From contig DAOWCC010000018.1 in the NCBI GenBank assembly GCA_030639665.1, positions 1 to 19,511 of the forward strand: a stretch of 19,511 nt of DNA, written 5' to 3'. Position numbers and translations under genes: made by a program. This DNA comes from Elusimicrobiota bacterium. GTDB lineage: Bacteria; Elusimicrobiota; Elusimicrobia; Elusimicrobiales; UBA9959. Numbering within the stretch: the first letter of the stretch is position 1; each line of letters starts with the position of its first letter. Positions 15,063-19,511 of the stretch are shown piece by piece. The notes under the pieces were generated by a model. That model saw nothing but the letters and a program-made list of their open reading frames with translations, made no database searches and was not told the DNA's origin.

Positions 15063-15080
15063 ACCTCAAATGGAAAAACA

Positions 15081-16325
15081 ATGAAAAAATACATACTTCC
15101 TTTAATATTCATCTTTCTGTCCGGCTGCGCCACCATCCCCCCGAAGCCAAAACCCGAAATAAAAAAACCTGTCAGTGTAAAAATAGAAACTCCTTTTAAA
15201 CTGCTTGACCATAAAAGCGTTCCTTTTTTCATTGATAAAGACAATAAAGAAACTTTTATAAAAGCGGGCGAAAAAAACGCCTTATACCTTGAAAGCGTTA
15301 AAGACAATGAGAGATTTTATATGTTCGGCTCAAGAAAAGTGAATACCAAACTTTTGATAGCGTCCGCCAATAAATTTCTGGAAATAATGAAAAATTCAGA
15401 AAACTCAGCTGAATTCAATATGAGAATAAAGAAAGATTTTGATGTTTATCAAATGGCGGGCTCGGACGGAAAAGGAACCGTGACTTTCAGCTCCTATTAT
15501 GAGCCTGTAATAGAGGCCAGCTTAACTAAAACGGAAAAATATAAATTTCCCATTTACGGCAAACCCGATGATATGATTTATGCCGACCTTGAGGTTTTTA
15601 ATCCTAAATTTAAGGGCGAAAAAATATCGGGCAGAATTGAAGACGGAAATCTTATCCCTTATTATAATCGCAATGAAATAGATTTTCAAAATTTATTTGA
15701 AGGCAAAAATCTTGAACTGGCCTGGTTTACAAACAGAATAGATATCATGGATTTACATATACAAGGTTCGGGAAAACTCGCCCTGCCCGACGGTAAAAAA
15801 GTTAAAGCGAAATTTGCCGCCACAAACAGCCTGCGTTTTAAAGGCTGGATAAGTCATCTTCTGGAAATGGGAGTTCTAAAAAGAAAAGACTTAACCTATA
15901 AAAAAGCCAAACAATATATTCTTGACCATCCCGAGATTGAAGAAGAAACTCTTTCCATCAATAAAAGATATACCTTTTTTAAGATTGAGGAAGTAAGCGA
16001 TCCTTTGGAAGGGCCGCAGGGAACTTTCGGCTATCCGCTTGTGGGCATGCGCTCAATCGCCACCGACGCTTCAATATTGCCTTTAGGCTCTTTGGCTTAT
16101 ATTTCCCTTAATATGCCAAAAGTTGATGAAAAAAATAAATTTATGGGATTGGAACCCGACTCAAGATTTGTTTTTTGCCAAGATACGGGAGGCGCCATTA
16201 AAGGCCCCGGCAGGGTGGATTTTTTTGCGGGCACCGGCTATAAAGCCCATGTCTTTGCCAATAAATTATGGGAAAAAGGAACCCTTCATCTATTTGTGCT
16301 CAAAGAAAATGAGAGTGGCAAATAA
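15081..16325 (+). CDS. mltA: Membrane-bound lytic transglycosylase A (lipoprotein)
   Basis: MltA cleaves the MurNAc-GlcNAc bond of peptidoglycan, leaving 1,6-anhydroMurNAc ends, at the inner face of the outer membrane. The 414-residue protein starts with a lipoprotein signal peptide ending in the lipobox LSGC (Cys16). The MltA domain follows (FSSYYEPVIEASLTKTEKYKFPIY, then AWFTNRIDIMDLHIQGSG), then the 3D domain with its three aspartates: D329 (SIATDASILPLGS), D368 (FCQDTGGAIKGPG) and D380 (GRVDFF). The family's catalytic Asp lies in this domain. ATG at 15081 is fixed by the signal peptide; there is no good Shine-Dalgarno, and a TTTCCA/TGGAAA hairpin lies 4 nt before it. It is followed on the same strand by the namZ-like gene, so the two probably act together in wall turnover. 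Confidence 0.95.
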   Translation: MKKYILPLIFIFLSGCATIPPKPKPEIKKPVSVKIETPFKLLDHKSVPFFIDKDNKETFIKAGEKNALYLESVKDNERFYMFGSRKVNTKLLIASANKFLEIMKNSENSAEFNMRIKKDFDVYQMAGSDGKGTVTFSSYYEPVIEASLTKTEKYKFPIYGKPDDMIYADLEVFNPKFKGEKISGRIEDGNLIPYYNRNEIDFQNLFEGKNLELAWFTNRIDIMDLHIQGSGKLALPDGKKVKAKFAATNSLRFKGWISHLLEMGVLKRKDLTYKKAKQYILDHPEIEEETLSINKRYTFFKIEEVSDPLEGPQGTFGYPLVGMRSIATDASILPLGSLAYISLNMPKVDEKNKFMGLEPDSRFVFCQDTGGAIKGPGRVDFFAGTGYKAHVFANKLWEKGTLHLFVLKENESGK

Positions 16326-16343
16326 TGACCCTCCCACCCGTTT

Positions 16344-16360
16344 ATCGCCTAAAAGGCGAT
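16344..16360. repeat. ATCGCCT/AGGCGAT hairpin between mltA and namZ
   Basis: A perfect 7-bp stem (16344-16350 with 16354-16360) with an AAA loop lies 19 nt after the mltA stop. Its ATCGCC/GGCGAT core is shared with the palindrome at 4844-4861. It sits in the mltA-namZ gap if namZ starts at 16406. Confidence 0.5.
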
Positions 16361-16405
16361 CTGAAAATACACAAATCCAACCATGCTGAACAAACAGGTG
16401 GTAGG

Positions 16406-17608
16406 GTGTTGAAAAAATTATTCTTAACATTGGTCCTGGCGCCATTTGTTTCATTAACCGCAAGCGCCAAAGTTTTAACCGGATTGGATATTCTTGAAAA
16501 ACAAAATTTTAATATCCTTGAAGGAAAAAGAGTCGCCATAATAACAAATCATTCCGCGATAAACTCAAAAGGCATAAACGCGATCGATGTCCTGCATAAA
16601 AGCTCAAAAGTAAATCTTGTAGCCATCTTTTCCCCCGAGCACGGTTTAAGAGGCAAAGAAGAAGGCGGCCTTTTGATTAAAAATTCAAAAGACCCGGTAA
16701 CTGGTTTGCCCATATTCAGCTTATACGGCAAAACCAAAAAACCGACCGAAAAAATGCTTAAAGATATTGATACTTTGGTTTTTGACATACAAGATGTGGG
16801 CGTTAGATTTTACACTTATCTAACCACCATGGGTTATGCCATGGAAGAGGCCTCAAAACTACAAATTGAGTTTATTGTTTTGGACAGACCGAATCCCATA
16901 GGCGGACATATTGTGGAAGGGCCTGTCTTACAAGAAGATATCAAAGCCTTCACCGCTTATTTCCCCGTCCCCGTAAGACATGGCTTAACGGCCGGTGAAA
17001 TGGCTCTTTTACATAAAGACGACAAAAAACTGGACTTAAAACTAAGCGTGGTTAAAATGGAGGGCTATAAAAGAACAACTTGGTTTGACGAAACAAAGCT
17101 CATCTGGCTAAACCCATCGCCAAATCTCAGAGAATTAAACGCTGAAATATTATATCCCGGCCTTGGCTGTTTTGAAGCCACCAATGTGTCGGTTGGAAGA
17201 GGCACCGAAAATCCTTTTTTATGGTTTGGCGCTCCGTGGATGAAAGCTAAGAAAATAGCCAAAAAACTTTCCAGGGCCGATTTGCCGGGACTGATTTTTA
17301 AATATGAAGAAAAAACCCCCGAATATAATATATATAAAGGAAAGCTCTGCAAAGGAATTTCCGTGAAAATAACGGACAGAAACAAAGTAAGAGCTTTGGA
17401 TATTTTTATTTATGCCGCTTTCTATTTGAAAAAATATAATTCAAAGGATTTTGAAACGCGCCCGAAAGGCATAAGAAGAATGATAGGTTATGATAAGTTT
17501 CTTGAATTGTTCAATAAAAAAACAAAACCAAAAAAAATCCTGTCTGATTTTAAAAAAAACAATGCCGATTATAAAAATAATCGAAAAAAATATTTGCTAT
17601 ACAAATAA
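16406..17608 (+). CDS. namZ: Exo-beta-N-acetylmuramidase NamZ-like (DUF1343)
   Basis: This is a DUF1343 (PF07075) protein; characterised members (NamZ, GH171) remove MurNAc from the non-reducing ends of peptidoglycan fragments. Conserved blocks are visible in order: GKRVAIITNHSAI, FSPEHGLRG, DIDTLVFDIQDVGVRFYTY, FIVLDRPNPIGG, PVRHGLTAGEMA, NPSPNLRELNAEILYPGLGCFEATNVSVGRGTENPF and FGAPWM. The frame is open from an ATG at 16325 overlapping the mltA stop, but that would put about 27 polar residues before the signal peptide LKKLFLTLVLAPFVSLTASA. An AGGTGG Shine-Dalgarno (16396-16401) lies 4 nt before GTG 16406 and 7 nt before TTG 16409, so one of these is the likelier start. About 400 residues, exported. 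It probably forms an operon with mltA. Confidence 0.88.
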   Translation: MLKKLFLTLVLAPFVSLTASAKVLTGLDILEKQNFNILEGKRVAIITNHSAINSKGINAIDVLHKSSKVNLVAIFSPEHGLRGKEEGGLLIKNSKDPVTGLPIFSLYGKTKKPTEKMLKDIDTLVFDIQDVGVRFYTYLTTMGYAMEEASKLQIEFIVLDRPNPIGGHIVEGPVLQEDIKAFTAYFPVPVRHGLTAGEMALLHKDDKKLDLKLSVVKMEGYKRTTWFDETKLIWLNPSPNLRELNAEILYPGLGCFEATNVSVGRGTENPFLWFGAPWMKAKKIAKKLSRADLPGLIFKYEEKTPEYNIYKGKLCKGISVKITDRNKVRALDIFIYAAFYLKKYNSKDFETRPKGIRRMIGYDKFLELFNKKTKPKKILSDFKKNNADYKNNRKKYLLYK

Positions 17609-17623
17609 ACCGGCGCGGAGGGG

Positions 17624-17652
17624 TTGACCAAGAACTTAATTTTGTGTTTAAT
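17624..17652 (+). promoter_or_regulatory. Promoter of second receiver gene, leaderless arrangement
   Basis: TTGACC (17624-17629; 5 of 6), 17-nt spacer, TTTAAT (17647-17652; 5 of 6), then 8 nt to the ATG at 17661. The predicted transcript begins at or 1-2 nt before the start codon, with no Shine-Dalgarno possible. Confidence 0.65.
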
Positions 17653-17660
17653 TGTGTTAT

Positions 17661-18029
17661 ATGGCTAAAATACTTATTGTTGACGATGATCCTGAAATAT
17701 CTTCCCTTGTCCAATATACATTGGAAAGCGCGGAACATGAAACTAAAATCTGCGAAAACGGAAGAGATGTCGTGGATACACTGCATGAATACAAACCGGA
17801 TTTACTCGTCTTGGATGTGATGCTTCCCGGCATTGACGGATTTTCCCTTGCCACTGAAATAACCGAAGACGCGCAATTAAACGACATGCCCATAATAGTA
17901 TTGTCCGCCCTAGAGCCTTCAAGAACGATGTTCCAGAGATTTACGCAGGTAAGCGCTTTTCTCTCAAAGCCGTTCAACACGGACGACCTTCTTGAAGCTG
18001 TAAAAACGGCATTGTCTAATCCCGCTTAA
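17661..18029 (+). CDS. Stand-alone REC-domain response regulator
   Basis: A 122-residue single-domain receiver (CheY-like). Seen: DDD at 8-10, phospho-acceptor Asp52 in LLVLDVMLPGIDG, Ser82 in IIVLSA, and Lys103 in FLSKPF. There is no DNA-binding or enzymatic output domain. It is related in organisation to the receiver at 4426-4809 but clearly not a recent duplicate. A TTG at 17652 is in frame, but it falls within the -10 box of the promoter; ATG 17661 gives the standard MAKILIVDDD start. Its own promoter suggests expression independent of mltA-namZ. No kinase is nearby. Confidence 0.93.
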   Translation: MAKILIVDDDPEISSLVQYTLESAEHETKICENGRDVVDTLHEYKPDLLVLDVMLPGIDGFSLATEITEDAQLNDMPIIVLSALEPSRTMFQRFTQVSAFLSKPFNTDDLLEAVKTALSNPA

Positions 18030-18263
18030 CCCAGAAGCCTGTCCAACATAAAAATTTCGCCTGCAATTGCCGCTTTTGGCTTACGCCTTTGCGGCGCTCA
18101 ACTCCTAGGCTCCGGCGGGCATGCTCGTTTCGCGCCGCTTCGGCTCAGTTTCAAAATCATCAATTTCGTCATGAAAGCCTTATGTCGGATAGGCTCCTAA
18201 CTACGAAATCCTTCCACGGCTCTTCTAATAGTCGAAGAATCTTAGTGTTCGAGAGTCCATACA
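18030..18263. other. GC-rich non-coding convergent gap with hairpins
   Basis: This lies between the convergent ends of the receiver gene and queG. The part at about 18060-18135 is much richer in GC than the surroundings and holds hairpins: GCCGC (18069-18073) with GCGGC (18091-18095), with an inner GGC/GCC, and CGCC-TTTGC-GGCG (18084-18096). The minus-strand core GCCGCAAAGGCGTAAGCC resembles 5636-5655. The frames crossing it show no recognisable protein. It could serve as a bidirectional terminator or be a repeat remnant. Confidence 0.5.
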
Positions 18264-19187
18264 TTAAACCATAAACTCTGAAATTTTTATTTTTGCCTGC
18301 TGCCTGTCACCTGCCGTCTGTTGCCTGTTATACGGACAGACTTCCTGGCAGATATCACAGCCGTATATATTGCCGCCTAATTTTTCTTTAATTGATAAAG
18401 GAATTTCACTTTTGCTTTGCGTAGTCCAATATGAAAGGCATTTATTGGCATCAAGAATGCCGGGTTTATCCAATGCCCCGGTCGGGCACGCCTTAACGCA
18501 TAAATCGCAATCGGCGCAAAGATTGACTGCCGGCTTATCGCTTTTTAACGCGACTGACAAAGCGATTCCGCCTATAAAAAAATAACTCCCGCGCTCCGCG
18601 TTTATTATAAGACTGTTTTTCCCCTGCCAACCCAGTCCCGCTCTTTCGGACAATTTCTTTTCAAATACCGGAGAGGTGTCCACAAAAAATCTTCCGTCTA
18701 TATTATCATCAAGAGTTTTTAATTCCTTAAGCATAGTTTTGAGTTTTTTCTTTATCGTTTTATGATAATCCCGGCTTAAAGCGAATCTTGAAATCTTCAC
18801 AGGCATATTTTTGGCTTTTCCGCCGGAGGCGGATCCGCCGGTTTGTTTGGAGGAACAAAATTTTAAAAGATCAGAGGCAGGAAATTTTCTTGAATTTTGT
18901 TTAAAGAAAAGAGGATAGTCCTTAATCTTCAAGATAGCGCTTTCATAATCCATGGAAGAATTCCAATATTGCCAAGCGCATAATAAAACGGATTTGGCGT
19001 CAGGATACCACTTTTTGATATCCAGCCTTTTTTCAATATTTGATTTTAAATAGTTTAAATCAGGGGGAGTGTTTTTAAGCAGGGCTTCTATTTCAATTGA
19101 ATCATCCGATTTCAAAACATCGGTTATACCGGCCAAGCTCGCGCCGTTTTTAACGGCAATATTTTTTATTTTTTCTTCAATATCCAT
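18264..19187 (-). CDS. queG: Epoxyqueuosine reductase
   Basis: QueG reduces epoxyqueuosine to queuosine in tRNA (wobble position 34) using cobalamin and two 4Fe-4S clusters. Seen: an N-terminal DUF1730-type domain ending in ALSRDYHKTIKKKL, the catalytic-Asp segment FFVDTSPVFEKKLSERAGLGWQGKNSL (D170), and cluster cysteines C224, C227, C230, C234 and C250, C277, C280, C284. ATG 19187 is preferred over the in-frame TTG at 19190. Two oddities: a segment around 18820-18841 is a GC-rich palindromic block inside an enlarged loop (GGSASGGKAK), and the 22 residues after CPYN are mostly encoded by a heptamer repeat array (RQQTAGDRQQA), so the usual C-terminal part is shortened. The iron-sulfur and catalytic parts are intact, so activity is likely. 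It follows birA by 48 nt. Confidence 0.93.
   Translation of the reverse strand: MDIEEKIKNIAVKNGASLAGITDVLKSDDSIEIEALLKNTPPDLNYLKSNIEKRLDIKKWYPDAKSVLLCAWQYWNSSMDYESAILKIKDYPLFFKQNSRKFPASDLLKFCSSKQTGGSASGGKAKNMPVKISRFALSRDYHKTIKKKLKTMLKELKTLDDNIDGRFFVDTSPVFEKKLSERAGLGWQGKNSLIINAERGSYFFIGGIALSVALKSDKPAVNLCADCDLCVKACPTGALDKPGILDANKCLSYWTTQSKSEIPLSIKEKLGGNIYGCDICQEVCPYNRQQTAGDRQQAKIKISEFMV
18292..18326 (-). repeat. Heptamer tandem array (AGGCNRC, 5 units) inside queG 3' end
   Basis: Minus-strand units AGGCAAC, AGACGGC, AGGTGAC, AGGCAGC, AGGCAAA are contiguous and lie within the last 21 codons of queG. Being 35 bp long, the array is read through in more than one codon phase as Gln/Ala/Gly/Arg-rich sequence. 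Confidence 0.8.
18820..18841. repeat. GC-rich palindromic block inside queG
   Basis: CCGCC-GGA-GGCGG (18820-18832) overlaps the perfect 12-bp palindrome GGCGGATCCGCC (18828-18839), giving two mutually exclusive hairpins. It is fully in frame within queG and much richer in GC than the surrounding coding sequence. Confidence 0.7.
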
Positions 19188-19235
19188 CAAAGATTATTTT
19201 CACTTAACTGCCACACCGTCATTCTGCCGCGCTGT

Positions 19236-19511
19236 TTATGCGCTTTTATTTTCAAATTCAACCTGCCATTCGGCATACTCTTTCCAAAACATTTCAAAGA
19301 AATGTTTAAGAAATTTTCCTCTATCGGCCGCGGAACCGTTTATCTGTTTAATGCTGACGGCGCCTGAAGATAAAGTTCTGGGAATTTGATTATTTATATT
19401 TATCCCGATACCCAGCAATATCCAATCGGGACTTTTATTAATGGAAGCCGATGTTGTAAGAACGCCGGCGATTTTCATATATTTTTTCTTTTTCGGATAA
19501 TAAGCGAAAAC
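19236..19511 (-). CDS. birA: Biotin--[acetyl-CoA-carboxylase] ligase, 5' part beyond window
   Basis: C-terminal 91 codons of a biotin protein ligase, which activates biotin as biotinyl-AMP and attaches it to the carrier domain of acetyl-CoA carboxylase. The visible part begins VFAYYPKKKKYMKIAGVLTT, matching the region after the ligase's RWPND-type loop with the conserved KxAGxLxE-like segment, then WILLGIGININ (the family GIGINVN motif) and SIKQINGSAADRGKF, then a helical end. The ATG at 19478 is internal: the frame continues upstream to the window edge. The usual PND is replaced by PKK and the Glu of LTE by Thr. It precedes queG on the same strand and may be cotranscribed. Confidence 0.8.
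   Translation of the reverse strand, partial: VFAYYPKKKKYMKIAGVLTTSASINKSPDWILLGIGININNQIPRTLSSGAVSIKQINGSAADRGKFLKHFFEMFWKEYAEWQVEFENKSA

Larger units (their letters stand above)
14694..15080 (+). other. Divergent intergenic region between FecR and mltA genes
   Basis: This is the largest gene-free stretch. It holds an imperfect direct repeat with GNRA-type mini-hairpins (14721-14753), a 10-bp palindrome GGATATATCC (14904-14913) inside an AAAAGG/CCTTTT inverted repeat, and a foldable roughly 130-nt segment before mltA (14931-15062). A 9-codon ATG-TAA frame (14822-14851) has no ribosome site and is not called. I found no convincing plus-strand -35/-10 pair. Confidence 0.6.

Noticed and set aside
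14705..15307. Long minus-strand frame opposite the mltA leader and 5' end
   Set aside because: It runs antisense to the certain mltA coding region and the FecR promoter and has no family resemblance; a shadow frame.
16325..16405. Start of the namZ frame at the ATG overlapping the mltA stop
   Set aside because: It would place about 27 polar residues before the signal peptide and translate a perfect hairpin; an AGGTGG Shine-Dalgarno precedes GTG 16406/TTG 16409.
18180..18260. tRNA-like segment (GTTCGAGA resembling a T-loop)
   Set aside because: The flanking bases do not form a T-stem, and no acceptor or anticodon arm could be drawn on either strand.
18089..18274. Plus-strand frame in the receiver/queG gap
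   Set aside because: Arg/Ser-rich composition from a GC-rich repeat, no ribosome site and no recognisable domain; it overlaps the queG end.

Overview
The window is chromosomal DNA from an AT-rich, diderm (Gram-negative type) bacterium. Two predicted outer-membrane beta-barrels, a lipobox-bearing MltA lytic transglycosylase and several Sec signal peptides indicate an outer membrane. I see no tRNA, rRNA, CRISPR array, transposase, integrase or phage gene. The families are conserved but divergent, and the intergenic DNA is full of short repeats. This fits an uncultured or poorly sampled lineage (Elusimicrobiota- or Omnitrophota-like candidate phyla would fit), but taxonomy cannot be settled from this sequence.

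Layout. From 1 to 14657 every gene is on the minus strand. Read in transcription order these are: a FecR-domain secreted protein, two beta-barrel proteins and an orphan GspF/PilC-like inner-membrane protein with an unusual C-terminal tail; then SMC, a calcineurin-like phosphoesterase and a stand-alone REC receiver; then thioredoxin, followed by a terminator-like hairpin; then DNA polymerase I, a rhomboid protease overlapping polA by one base, and dephospho-CoA kinase, cut by the left edge. From about 14700 to 18029 the plus strand carries a structured leader or small-RNA candidate, mltA, a NamZ/DUF1343 muramidase and a second stand-alone receiver. From 18264 to the right edge the minus strand carries birA (cut by the edge) and queG.

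How the genes work together. The left part is a housekeeping neighbourhood: replication and repair, chromosome organisation, redox and CoA synthesis. The central minus-strand genes form a cell-envelope group. The mltA-namZ pair is a peptidoglycan-turnover unit, because both enzymes act on glycan strands outside the cytoplasmic membrane. birA and queG are unrelated housekeeping enzymes.

Most notable non-coding signals: (1) promoter-like sequences whose -10 boxes lie only 7-8 nt before the start codons of the FecR gene and the second receiver, implying leaderless mRNAs; (2) heptameric AGGCNRC-type tandem arrays at three loci, one of which is read in frame as the C-terminus of QueG; (3) a GC-rich palindromic block in frame inside queG; (4) a nested 12-bp/56-bp tandem repeat between the 400-residue barrel gene and the gspF-like gene; (5) other dispersed palindromes; (6) a foldable roughly 130-nt leader in front of mltA.
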